Source of the DNA: Bradyrhizobium sp.
GTDB lineage: Bacteria; Pseudomonadota; Alphaproteobacteria; Rhizobiales; Xanthobacteraceae
Direction: 5' to 3'
NCBI GenBank assembly: GCA_028290305.1
Contig: JAQGKC010000172.1
Location: 1 to 11,764, forward strand
DNA: 11,764 nucleotides
Below are positions 1 to 7,300 of this stretch, piece after piece. Both the position numbers and the translations under genes were made by a program. Under the pieces are notes generated by a model. That model was not told where the DNA came from and did no database searches. It saw only the letters and a program-made list of their open reading frames with translations. Every line of letters starts with the position of its first letter. The first letter of the stretch is position 1.

Positions 1-603
1 GTCACGCCAAACGACACCCAAAGTCGTCGTCCGTGGCGCACAATGACAAGACAATACAGAATTTGGAATGCGATCGTCGGCAGGACAAAGAGGTCGATCG
101 CCGCGATGCCGTCGACGTGATTGCTGAGAAACGTCCGCCAGCCCTGAGACGGTGGCCGCGAGTGGCGGCACATGTACCGAGCGACCGTCGACTGGGCGAC
201 CTCGAAGCCGAGCTTGAGCAACTCACCCATGAAGACGCGGCGCGCCCCAAAGTGCGTTCGCACGGCTCATCTCGCCAATGAGCGTGCGCAGCTCAGCCGA
301 GACCTTCGGTCTGCCAACACGGTTGCGGGATCACCAGCGCCAATACGCCCGAAACCCAGCACGATGCCAGCGAATGATGGTCTCCGGCCTGACAATCGCG
401 ACCACCTCAAGGACGGACGGAAACCAGCGATAGAGCCAAACAAATACAAAACGATCAGTATTGTTGAGGTGCGGTCGCTTCGGCGTTCGCCGGCGAAGCA
501 CATTGATCTGTTGCCGCAGGCCCAGGTTTTCCGCTTCCAGCGTCGCTCTCGCCTTGAAGCGCGAAGACAGGATACTGAGGATCAGCTTGAACACATCGGT
601 CAT
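1..603 (-). pseudogene. Integrase-core (rve/DDE) transposase, broken by a stop and a frameshift, partial
   Basis: Starting from ATG at 601-603 the minus strand encodes an N-terminus resembling a widespread Bradyrhizobium integrase-type transposase: a helical segment with ENLGLRQQINVLRRR, then a segment with VRPETIIRWHRAGF. Translation meets an in-frame TGA at 331-333, directly after YWRW, where relatives continue with a basic Arg/Gly-rich stretch. That stretch is still legible after the stop (SRNRVGRPKVSAELRTL), followed by ALWGAPRLHG. A second lesion, one extra base around 224-230, shifts the frame; from there ELLKLGFEVAQSTVARYM and the catalytic-domain start GIAAIDLFVLPT are legible to the edge. 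The Asp in AAIDLF is the likely first DDE residue. Family-level recognition is from memory of the motifs. Two independent lesions make it non-functional. Confidence 0.85.
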
Positions 604-667
604 TAGGATGCGAGCTTACGCCGTACGCTCGCTGCGTCTACGCCGAATCGATTTTCGGTACACACAG
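1..667 (-). mobile_element. Partial, decayed insertion sequence (integrase-core type), right end inside sodC
   Basis: The transposase remnant reads leftward off the window edge, so only one end of the element is present. The boundary is inferred at about 664-667: recognisable sodC coding sequence begins at 668, and read on the minus strand the sequence just inside this point starts TGTGTACCGAAAATCG. A terminal TG dinucleotide is usual for elements with rve-type transposases. Between this end and the transposase start (603) are about 60 bases of leader. The other end, its matching inverted repeat and any target duplication are outside the window, so the exact edge and the IS family are not established. 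Confidence 0.6.
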
Positions 668-787
668 GTGATCCACAGCGGCAAGGACGACTATGTGACC
701 GACCCGGCGGGAAACGCCGGTAGCCGGATTGCCTGCGGCGTGATCAGCCAAGGTCCGATAACGGTCGCCCGGACACGGGCGCAATAG
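665..787 (+). pseudogene. sodC: C-terminal remnant of Cu-Zn superoxide dismutase
   Basis: About 40 codons ending at TAG 785-787 encode VIHSGKDDYVTDPAGNAG followed by SRIACGVI. This is the C-terminal part of bacterial Cu-Zn superoxide dismutase: the His in VIHSG corresponds to the last copper ligand, and GNAGSRIACGVI fits the second Cu-Zn SOD signature, including the disulfide Cys. Everything upstream, with the signal peptide and remaining metal ligands, is missing and replaced by the IS end at about 664-667. The last 13 residues (SQGPITVARTRAQ) go beyond the usual end a few residues after CGVI, so the 3' end may also be altered. No start codon or promoter is available, so it is a fossil. The enzyme family dismutates superoxide in the periplasm. 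Confidence 0.82.
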
Positions 788-1129
788 CGTGAATTAGTTC
801 GACGAACTCGTCTGCTGGCTCGATGAGCGCAACCACTTTCATCATAACTCGGAGGTTCTTGTTCATCGCGCTCGCTGCCGACGTCGCCAACGCTCAACCG
901 GTGGTCACCCAGCATTGATGTGTAGTGTTGCCAAAGAAACCGGAAAGCCGAAACAGAGGTTGTCGGGCCGAAATTATGACTCGAGATCCAGCAAAAGGCC
1001 GATCGCGAAGAGTGTTGCACTTGCAGGCATCCTATGCGTTCGCAATTAACCCAGCGGTTTGAAGCGACCTGTTCCTATCGATGTGCAAAGATCCAGACTG
1101 CGCCCAGTGTGAGTGATAGGGTACCCGAC
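788..1129. other. Intergenic stretch without a supportable gene
   Basis: No convincing gene lies between the sodC remnant and the end of the antiporter gene. Open frames here are short, lack a ribosome binding site and show no recognisable motif. The only regular element I see is a 13-base palindrome, AGTTCG-A-CGAACT, at 796-808, just after the sodC stop; its role is unknown. No T-rich intrinsic terminator is evident for either flanking gene. Confidence 0.6.
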
Positions 1130-2842
1130 TCAGCGTCCTACGCGCCCACGCAGTTCCGGATGGAGTTCGGCTCGAACCGTAGTGATGATGTTTGCGGCGT
1201 TGTCCTGGGAGAAACCGCAGACGAGAAGCACTTGATCAGCCAGCGCCAGGCCGGCCGCGACGTTCTCTGGAAATACGGTGCTGGCTCCAGCCCGTACAAG
1301 CGGTAAGATTTCCTGATCATCGGCTGCGCTTACAATGGAGGCAACAGTCGGATTGTGCTCACGTGCATAGTGAAGAATACGTTCAACCGCATGGCGTCGA
1401 TCAAACGTTACAACGACGAGGCGTGCACGGGCCATGCCAGCGGCTTCCAGAACCCTTTTCCGGCCGGCGTCCCCGAAGACCACCTTGTGCCCCGACTTCT
1501 TTGCCCTGCGAAAGCGCATCAGATCGGACTCGACCGCGATGTAAGGAACCTTTGCAGCCTCAAGCACGAGGGACACCAGCCGGCCCACGCGTCCACAACC
1601 ACACAGGATTACGTGATCTCCGAGATTTTGGCTTTCCGCGCGGATGGCGGCTTCTTCGGCGTCTGCTCTGGCGCGATGTGACGCACCGTTAACGAACTCC
1701 GCAAACCGTGCACTCCGCAGAATCAGCATTGGGCCGAGCGCCATGGTTGCGGCCAAAGCCAAAAGAGCGGGCTGCCCAACGTTCGATTCTATGGCGCCCA
1801 CTTTCATCGCCAGGGTAAGCAGCAGTAAGCCGTCTTCTCCGCCGTGTGCCAGAATCAAGGCGGCTCGCGTACTAACCGGGGTCGGCCAACGCATAATCGC
1901 GCCAACCAACAACACGATAAGGGCCTTTCCCGGCAGGCACGCAATAATCCAGGCGAGGACGGCCATGGGTGCTACAGTGACGGTGGATGGATTAACCTCC
2001 ATGCCGGTGGTGACGAAGAACAGGCCCAACAGGACGTCGCGAAAGGGCCGGATATCATCCTCTACCTGATGACGGAAATCGCTTTCGCCGACCACCATAC
2101 CGGCAAGGAACGCTCCAATCGGCGCGGAAAGGCCGGCCAGACGTCCGGCGAATGCCGTACCTAGCGCAAGCAACAGAACGGTGAGCAGAAAGAGATCTGT
2201 AGAGTTCGTTCTGGCGACCCAGGTGAGCCAGGTGCGAAAAATCGGTTTGCAAACGAAGGCAGCGATGCCGAGTGCGCTCGCTGCTATTCCGAGCTGGCGC
2301 AGCGCTTCCAACGGTTCGGGTCCGCCGCTCTGTCTCCACCTGCCGAGCACGACGAGAAATGGAAGGGCCGCAAGATCCTGGAACAGCAGGATTCCCAGCA
2401 CGAGACGGCCTTGCTGACTGCTGACGTCGCCCTGGTCGACCAATTGCTTGAGCGTGATGGCGGTCGATGACATGGCGACTGCGCCGCCAAGCAGCACCGC
2501 GGTGGACAACTCAATGCCCGACAGCATGGCGACTCCCGCCACGATCAAAACGGTCAAACCGACTTGCAGGCTGCCGGCGACGAAAACATCTCGGCGTGCG
2601 GCAATCATTGCCGAAAATGAAAACTCAAGACCCACCATGAACATGAGAAAAATGACGCCGAGTTCGGCCAAAAATCTCGTTTCATCGCTCGTCGCGATGA
2701 GGTGTAGACCGTGCGGGCCGATAACCAAGCCAGCCAATAAGTAACCACCGGCCGCTGAAAGCCCTGCTCGCGCGACCAAGCTGATGGCGCTGACGGAGGC
2801 AAGGATGACGACTAGCGTCTTGATCAATAGGACGTCGGCCAT
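1130..2842 (-). CDS. Kef-type monovalent cation/proton antiporter with RCK (TrkA-N) domain
   Basis: The 570-residue product is a CPA2-family (Kef/YbaL-like) inner-membrane antiporter, expected to exchange K+ or Na+ for H+ in pH, osmotic or electrophile stress. Residues 1-375 are a run of hydrophobic helices with family motifs: AMSSTAITLKQL (123-134), ILLFQDLAALP (151-161) and SAPIGAFLAGMVVGES (239-254). After a charged linker (about 376-408) comes a Rossmann-type RCK domain with the nucleotide-binding loop GCGRVG (415-420) and an acidic residue closing the second strand (AVESD). The C-terminus, ending GRVGR, resembles relatives without a TrkA-C domain, so it looks complete. A GGAG sequence lies 7 bases upstream of the ATG. 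One oddity is GGEDG at 334-338, where relatives usually have GGEF. It is a single transcription unit, divergent from the MFS gene; the transported ion cannot be read from sequence. Confidence 0.93.
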   Translation of the reverse strand: MADVLLIKTLVVILASVSAISLVARAGLSAAGGYLLAGLVIGPHGLHLIATSDETRFLAELGVIFLMFMVGLEFSFSAMIAARRDVFVAGSLQVGLTVLIVAGVAMLSGIELSTAVLLGGAVAMSSTAITLKQLVDQGDVSSQQGRLVLGILLFQDLAALPFLVVLGRWRQSGGPEPLEALRQLGIAASALGIAAFVCKPIFRTWLTWVARTNSTDLFLLTVLLLALGTAFAGRLAGLSAPIGAFLAGMVVGESDFRHQVEDDIRPFRDVLLGLFFVTTGMEVNPSTVTVAPMAVLAWIIACLPGKALIVLLVGAIMRWPTPVSTRAALILAHGGEDGLLLLTLAMKVGAIESNVGQPALLALAATMALGPMLILRSARFAEFVNGASHRARADAEEAAIRAESQNLGDHVILCGCGRVGRLVSLVLEAAKVPYIAVESDLMRFRRAKKSGHKVVFGDAGRKRVLEAAGMARARLVVVTFDRRHAVERILHYAREHNPTVASIVSAADDQEILPLVRAGASTVFPENVAAGLALADQVLLVCGFSQDNAANIITTVRAELHPELRGRVGR

Positions 2843-3280
2843 GCGCAGCTCCGGTGCGCGTCGCGCTCACTGTATCGTGCCAATTCATCACCGCTCTGAT
2901 GGGTGTCAAATTCCGCATCGATGATAACCCGCTTGGGGATCGCCGCGTAGCCACGGAAAACCGCTCAAGCTCGGGTTTGGATTGGTCTGGCCGGCCGACC
3001 GTGCGCGGCGCAGGTTCTGTTGTAGCCGCGTGCCATCACCACCAACGACATGGGTCGCGCGTCCACACCTGAGGAACCGGACAAGACCTCGCGTGCGGTA
3101 GTGGGCACCCGTGTCGTCGATCTGAGGATGCCAGTTCACGAAAATTGACTGCTATCAAGGTCCCAAGATACTGCAACGCCCTATTCTGCGAAGAAACTGC
3201 GCGCTGTTGAGTGGGCGTGGCCGGATCGAATTGCGCGAGTGATTTGTGGGTGCGAATGAGCGGAGTCCGATGGGGGTTCT
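2843..3280. other. Divergent intergenic region between antiporter and MFS operon
   Basis: This 438-base stretch holds the 5' regions of two divergent transcription units and no gene I can support. Open frames on both strands show no domain, no good ribosome binding site and compositionally arbitrary products. The notable element is the FixK/FNR-type box at 3145-3158. Toward the antiporter there is a perfect -35-like TTGACA on the minus strand (2909-2904), but the -10 at 16-17 bases spacing is poor, so I do not call a promoter there. The leader ahead of the MFS gene would be about 100 bases, with room for further control. Confidence 0.55.
3145..3158 (+). promoter_or_regulatory. FixK/FNR-type box (TTGA-N6-TCAA)
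   Basis: TTGACTGCTATCAA contains both exact half-sites of the FNR/FixK consensus TTG(A/C)-N6-(T/G)CAA in the correct spacing. It lies 122 bases ahead of the TTG start candidate (161 ahead of the ATG candidate) of the MFS gene, the first of a four-gene run. TTGACT also serves as a possible -35, with GATACT 16 bases later (3167-3172) as -10. In that reading a bound regulator would cover the -35 rather than activate from about -41. A FixK-like regulator is encoded in the same window at 8022-8750. Binding is an inference. Confidence 0.5.
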
Positions 3281-4642
3281 TTGAATTCTTACAGCGATTT
3301 CCTGGCCGCGAGCTCACAGATGCTACAGCATTCTACCCGCCAGTCTGACGACCAGTCGCCCTCGGCCGCCAAACCGTCTCAACAACTCTGGATCTCGGCC
3401 GCATGTCCCACAGCCGATCATGACGCGCGTCCAGAATCCGAGCTGTCGTCGAACGGTCGCCCGCCTCTGTCGGCGAGCTGCGTCGGCATCATGGCTGCTG
3501 CCGGCGGAATTGCGGTTGCCAATCTCTATTACAATCAGCCGATGCTGCCTGAGATCAGCCAGAGCTTCGGCGTCGCAGCAAATGTAATCGCACTTCTGCC
3601 TATGTTGACGCAGATCGGCTATGCGCTGGGCCTGTTCCTGTTCGTGCCGCTTGGCGACGTCGTCGATCGCCGCCGACTGGTTTTGGGTCTGCTATTCGGC
3701 ATTATCGTTTCCCTGGTCGCGCTCGCGCTCGCGCCGTCGCGTGTGTGGCTCGATATCGCCAGCTTGACGCTTGGCATGATGTCAGCGGTGGCGCAGGTTC
3801 TTGTTGCATTGGCGGCGCAGCTCAGCCCGCCGCAGTACCGCGGCCGCATCGTTGGCACGCTGCAGGCGGGCATCCTAGCCGGTATTCTGCTCGCCCGGAC
3901 GGTGTCAGGTGCAGTAAGCGCACATTTTGGCTGGCGTCCGATGTTTTGGCTGGCAGCCGCGATGAATCTCGGCGTACTGGTTGTCCTATATCGGGCCTTG
4001 CGGCGGACGCCACCCCCGGCACCACAGCCATATCCGTGTGTACTGCGATCGCTCAAGGAGCTTTGGGAAAGCTATCCTCAGCTCAGAACGTCGTCGCTGA
4101 TCGGGGCGTTGCTGTTTGCCGCGTTCAGCGTCTTCTGGTCGACCCTCGCATTCCGTCTTGGCGAAGCTCCATTCGGCTATGGGCCTCAGGTCGTCGGACT
4201 GTTCGGGCTGCTGGGGGCTGCAGGCGCCACGAGCGCGCCTCTCGCGGGCTACCTGACTGACCGTCGAGGGGCGGGATTCACAGTTGCCGTTGGCACCATG
4301 GCGACGGCAACTGCTTTTGTCGTGTTTATGCTGGCCGGAAGCTCTCTGGCGATGCTTGCCCTGGGAGTAATCCTGCTCGACGTCGGCATCCAGGCCGCCA
4401 TGAATGGCAACCAGAGCACGGTCCTGAGCTTGGCACCGCAGGCCACCAGTCGCACCAACACGATCTACATGGTCATATATTTTGTTGGTGGCGCTCTAGG
4501 CTCCTACACGGGCGGCCTCGCCTGGCATCATTTCGGCTGGCAGGGCACAACGGCTCTCGGACTCCTCTATAGCTGCGCCGCGGTCTTCGCGCGCTTCGCC
4601 ACTTGGATGCCGGCGACGACCAGCGCGATTAAGCGCGCATAG
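3281..4642 (+). CDS. MFS transporter, 12-helix, with polar N-terminal extension
   Basis: The product (453 residues from TTG 3281) is a major facilitator superfamily permease, probably a proton-driven exporter in the inner membrane; the substrate is unknown. The core starts near residue 64: first helix with IAVANLYYNQPMLP (77-90), and loop 2-3 motif A as GDVVDRRR (125-132). Two six-helix halves are separated by a Pro-rich, charged segment around residues 242-265. Residues 1-62 are polar, unusually long for this family. The start is unsure: TTG at 3281 has GGGGG about 6 bases upstream, ATG at 3320 (residue 14) has a weak site, and ATG at 3491 would cut into helix 1. Upstream, the same frame is closed at 3257-3259. 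The next gene's ribosome binding site begins 18 bases after the stop, so the genes probably share a transcript. Confidence 0.88.
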   Translation: MNSYSDFLAASSQMLQHSTRQSDDQSPSAAKPSQQLWISAACPTADHDARPESELSSNGRPPLSASCVGIMAAAGGIAVANLYYNQPMLPEISQSFGVAANVIALLPMLTQIGYALGLFLFVPLGDVVDRRRLVLGLLFGIIVSLVALALAPSRVWLDIASLTLGMMSAVAQVLVALAAQLSPPQYRGRIVGTLQAGILAGILLARTVSGAVSAHFGWRPMFWLAAAMNLGVLVVLYRALRRTPPPAPQPYPCVLRSLKELWESYPQLRTSSLIGALLFAAFSVFWSTLAFRLGEAPFGYGPQVVGLFGLLGAAGATSAPLAGYLTDRRGAGFTVAVGTMATATAFVVFMLAGSSLAMLALGVILLDVGIQAAMNGNQSTVLSLAPQATSRTNTIYMVIYFVGGALGSYTGGLAWHHFGWQGTTALGLLYSCAAVFARFATWMPATTSAIKRA

Positions 4643-4660
4643 TGCCAAGCACCCTCGCCA

Positions 4661-4676
4661 AAGGAGACGCCTCATC
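4661..4676 (+). promoter_or_regulatory. Strong Shine-Dalgarno in front of an ATC start codon
   Basis: AAGGAG at 4661-4666 is followed after 7 bases by ATC (4674-4676), then TCT ACC GAG and the CYTH signature. The spacing is ideal for a start at this codon, and ATG here would give a standard gene start. No in-frame ATG, GTG or TTG occurs from about 4560 until TTG at 4719, which has no ribosome binding site and lies inside the domain. Confidence 0.6.
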
Positions 4677-6212
4677 TCTACCGAGTTCGAACTCAAGCTC
4701 GCCGCACCAGCAGCGAAATTGGAAAAGTTGAAGCGCGTGCTCCTGGCGACGTCCACCGTGAAGTCGGAAGTCCGGTCGAAGCTCGTCAGCACGTACTACG
4801 ACACGCCTGCGCTTGCGCTCCACCGGGAGCGATTATCGCTTCGGGTGCGTAAGCAGGGTGAAGAGTTCGTCCAGACTGTCAAGGCCGATAATCCCGCTCA
4901 GATGGACGTGTTGGAGAGGAAGGAGTGGGAAGATCGAATCCCCACCGAGCAGCCGGTTCTTGATGCACCAAAGACAGGCAAGTGGCTGTCCGATGTGGTC
5001 CGCGATGAGGAGTTGCGTCCAGTCTTTGTGACGACGGTCACGCGAACGGCGATCACAATCAGCCCGGATCCATCCGCTCGAATCGAGGTGGCCATTGACA
5101 AGGGCGAGATTCGCACATGCAAGGGGGATGCCGTCGCACCGATTAGCGAAATCGAACTCGAGCTCAAGGATGGCGATCCCCGAGTGATTTTCGACGTGGC
5201 GCTGCAACTGCACGAAGCTGCGCCCATCCGCATTGAGACGCGGAGCAAGGCTGAGCGAGGTTTTCGACTGCTTGGAACCGATGGCCTGATGCCGCACGCG
5301 GTCTGTGTGGGTCCCATCGGGCTCGATCCGGCCGTTAGCGTCGAGGTCGCGCTGGAGCGCATCGGCCGCCGCTGCCTCACCCATCTTCTCAGCAACGAAC
5401 AGGCCGCACTGACAGGTGAGCCGGAAGGCATCCATCAGATGCGAGTGGCCATCCGGCGTCTTCGTTCCGCGCTCTTGGCTTTGAAGCGAGCGCTGCCGAT
5501 TAGGCATTATCGCTGGGCCTCGGAGGAGCTGAGATGGCTCGCTCACGCCCTCGGTTCGGTGCGCAATTGGGATATTTTTGCCGCTTGCCTGTTGCGCCCG
5601 GTCGCCTACGCGTTGCCGGCGCGCCCGGGCTTCGGAGGTCTCATCGGCGCCGCGGAGCGGCGACGGCGTGCAGCTCTTGAACAAGCTAAGCAGGCTATCG
5701 CTTCCAAAAGGTACACTGAATCGATGTTACGATTATTGCGATGGTTAGTAGTTCACGGGTGGCGTGATCAACAGATATCGGAACATGCGGTCCTTCTTCT
5801 AAGTCGTATCGTCGATGTCGCGCCGTACCTGATCGAACGACATCATCGCAAGGCTTGCAAGCGCAGCAAGAAGTTCGAAGAGTTGACGGCAACTCAACGG
5901 CACAGGCTGCGTATTGCGTTGAAGAATTTGCATTACACCATCGAATTTGTGGGAAGTCTTTTTGATAGGGACGAAGTTCGAACATTTGTAAAGTGTTTGA
6001 AGTCATTGCGGGACGATCTCGGCCATGCAAACGATGTCCGTATCGCATACGATCTGGTCGATCAATCTAGCGAAGCGACGGATCACGATGTTCGCGCGAT
6101 CAATCGAGCCGGTGGTATCGTACTGGGTTGGCACGAGCGGGGTCTCGCTGAGCGCTATCCGAAGCTGAGAAAGCATGTTCGCCGCTTTAGACGATTGGAT
6201 CCTTTCTGGTGA
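4674..6212 (+). CDS. CYTH-CHAD protein (inorganic triphosphatase, YgiF-like)
   Basis: Read from ATC 4674, the product has 512 residues: an N-terminal CYTH tunnel-fold domain (about 1-195) and a C-terminal CHAD helical domain (about 215-512). CYTH features are the signature EFELK (ExExK, 4-8), TYYDTP (40-45), RVR (57-59), TVK, an ERKEWE stretch, IEVAIDKGEI and SEIELELK (158-165). This family hydrolyses inorganic triphosphate or related substrates with divalent metal. CHAD features are HQMRVAIRRLRS (254-265) and HRLRIALKNLHY (410-421), the His/Arg/Lys-rich helices that bind polyphosphate. The layout and length match E. coli YgiF-type proteins. The start is abnormal: the usual TTG prediction at 4719 would remove the ExExK motif. 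The gene sits 31 bases after the MFS stop and 9 bases before the ligase. Base composition becomes more AT-rich at about 5690-6060. Confidence 0.88.
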   Translation: MSTEFELKLAAPAAKLEKLKRVLLATSTVKSEVRSKLVSTYYDTPALALHRERLSLRVRKQGEEFVQTVKADNPAQMDVLERKEWEDRIPTEQPVLDAPKTGKWLSDVVRDEELRPVFVTTVTRTAITISPDPSARIEVAIDKGEIRTCKGDAVAPISEIELELKDGDPRVIFDVALQLHEAAPIRIETRSKAERGFRLLGTDGLMPHAVCVGPIGLDPAVSVEVALERIGRRCLTHLLSNEQAALTGEPEGIHQMRVAIRRLRSALLALKRALPIRHYRWASEELRWLAHALGSVRNWDIFAACLLRPVAYALPARPGFGGLIGAAERRRRAALEQAKQAIASKRYTESMLRLLRWLVVHGWRDQQISEHAVLLLSRIVDVAPYLIERHHRKACKRSKKFEELTATQRHRLRIALKNLHYTIEFVGSLFDRDEVRTFVKCLKSLRDDLGHANDVRIAYDLVDQSSEATDHDVRAINRAGGIVLGWHERGLAERYPKLRKHVRRFRRLDPFW

Positions 6213-6221
6213 GGCGAAGAC

Positions 6222-7238
6222 ATGTCGGATGGTGGTTTTTGGCGCGGCCTGCTTGACGGACTACCGGCTGACGCCAAGGCCCGGATTCGAAACCGGGCAC
6301 AGCCCAGCTGGATTACGCCCATGTTGGCGACACTCACGAATGAAGTGTTTTCGCGACGGGGGTGGTTATTCGAGCCGAAATGGGATGGGGAACGCTGCCT
6401 CGCCTTTCGCCGTGGTCGCGATTTGAATCTCTTTTCGCGGAATCGAATTAGGTTGAATGAAAAATATCCCGAGGTGGTCGAAGCCATTTATCAGCAGCAA
6501 ACCACTTCTTTCATAGTGGATGGCGAGATAGTCACGTTCGACGGCGAGATCACGAGCTTCGCAAAGTTGCAAGGACGCATGCAGGTGAAGCATCCGTCGG
6601 CTGACCTAATTCGCAAGGTGCCGATATGGTTCTATGTTTTCGACTTGCTCTATCTGGACCGCTACGACATCCGGCAGGTTCCACTGCGGTACCGAAAGCA
6701 AGTGCTTCGCAATATCTTCAACTTCCAAGGCTCTTTGCGTTTCACGGAACACCGCAAGACTGAAGGCGAGGACTATTACCGCAGGGCGTGCCGGAAGGGA
6801 TGGGAAGGTATCATCGCAAAAGAAGGGGCCAGCGTATACGTATCTAGGCGAACACGCGATTGGCTCAAATTTAAGTGCAAGCAAGAGCAGGAGTTCGTCA
6901 TTGGCGGCTATACCGATCCTCGAGGGAGCCGCAGCGGGTTTGGGGCATTGCTGCTAGGTTACTACCGCGGGGGGAAGCTGGTGCATGCCGGCAAGGTCGG
7001 GACAGGGTTCGACCAAGAGCTGTTGCGGCGGCTGGGCGAGAAGCTCGCACGGCTGGAGACGCCGGTCTCACTCTTTGCCGAGGACGGGCTGCCGCGACGC
7101 AGCGTGCATTGGGTAAAACCGAAGCTCGTCGCTCAAATCGGATTCACCGAGTGGACGGCGGGAGGCAAGTTGCGACACCCTCGATTCCTCGGCCTGCGGA
7201 ATGACAAGCGGCCGGAAGATGTCATGCGTGAAGGCTGA
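6222..7238 (+). CDS. ATP-dependent DNA ligase, LigD ligase-domain type
   Basis: The 338-residue product has the catalytic core of LigD-type ATP-dependent ligases, which seal breaks in bacterial non-homologous end joining. Nucleotidyltransferase motifs occur in order: motif I EPKWDGER with the AMP-accepting Lys53, SFIVDGEIVTFDG (96-108, motif III region), EGIIAK (195-200, motif IV) and WLKFKC (214-219, motif V). The OB-fold follows from about 225 (FVIGGYTDPRG and LVHAGKVGTGF) with the closing segment EWTAGGKLRHPRFLGLR. Length fits a ligase domain alone; no polymerase or phosphoesterase is fused. A GAGGCG site precedes ATG 6222 by about 5 bases. It begins 9 bases after the CYTH-CHAD stop, implying co-transcription, and the phosphoesterase module follows 62 bases later. 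Ku is not encoded in this window. Confidence 0.93.
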   Translation: MSDGGFWRGLLDGLPADAKARIRNRAQPSWITPMLATLTNEVFSRRGWLFEPKWDGERCLAFRRGRDLNLFSRNRIRLNEKYPEVVEAIYQQQTTSFIVDGEIVTFDGEITSFAKLQGRMQVKHPSADLIRKVPIWFYVFDLLYLDRYDIRQVPLRYRKQVLRNIFNFQGSLRFTEHRKTEGEDYYRRACRKGWEGIIAKEGASVYVSRRTRDWLKFKCKQEQEFVIGGYTDPRGSRSGFGALLLGYYRGGKLVHAGKVGTGFDQELLRRLGEKLARLETPVSLFAEDGLPRRSVHWVKPKLVAQIGFTEWTAGGKLRHPRFLGLRNDKRPEDVMREG

Positions 7239-7300
7239 TGTGCGATGAGGTGAAATCCCAATCCCGCTGACGAATCGCCAAAACAGTTGAAGGCAAGACA

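Noticed and set aside
744..867. Minus-strand 40-residue frame (MNKNLRVMMKVVALIEPADE...) opposite the sodC remnant end
   Set aside because: It looks protein-like but has no ribosome binding site, no recognised motif and overlaps the sodC fossil antisense; chance is more likely.
2906..3317. Minus-strand open frames upstream of the antiporter gene
   Set aside because: They overlap each other in different frames, have no domain features, and cover the probable divergent promoter region.
4833..5684. Long 283-residue minus-strand frame inside the CYTH-CHAD gene
   Set aside because: Antisense shadow: the plus strand carries the full set of CYTH and CHAD motifs, while this product has none.
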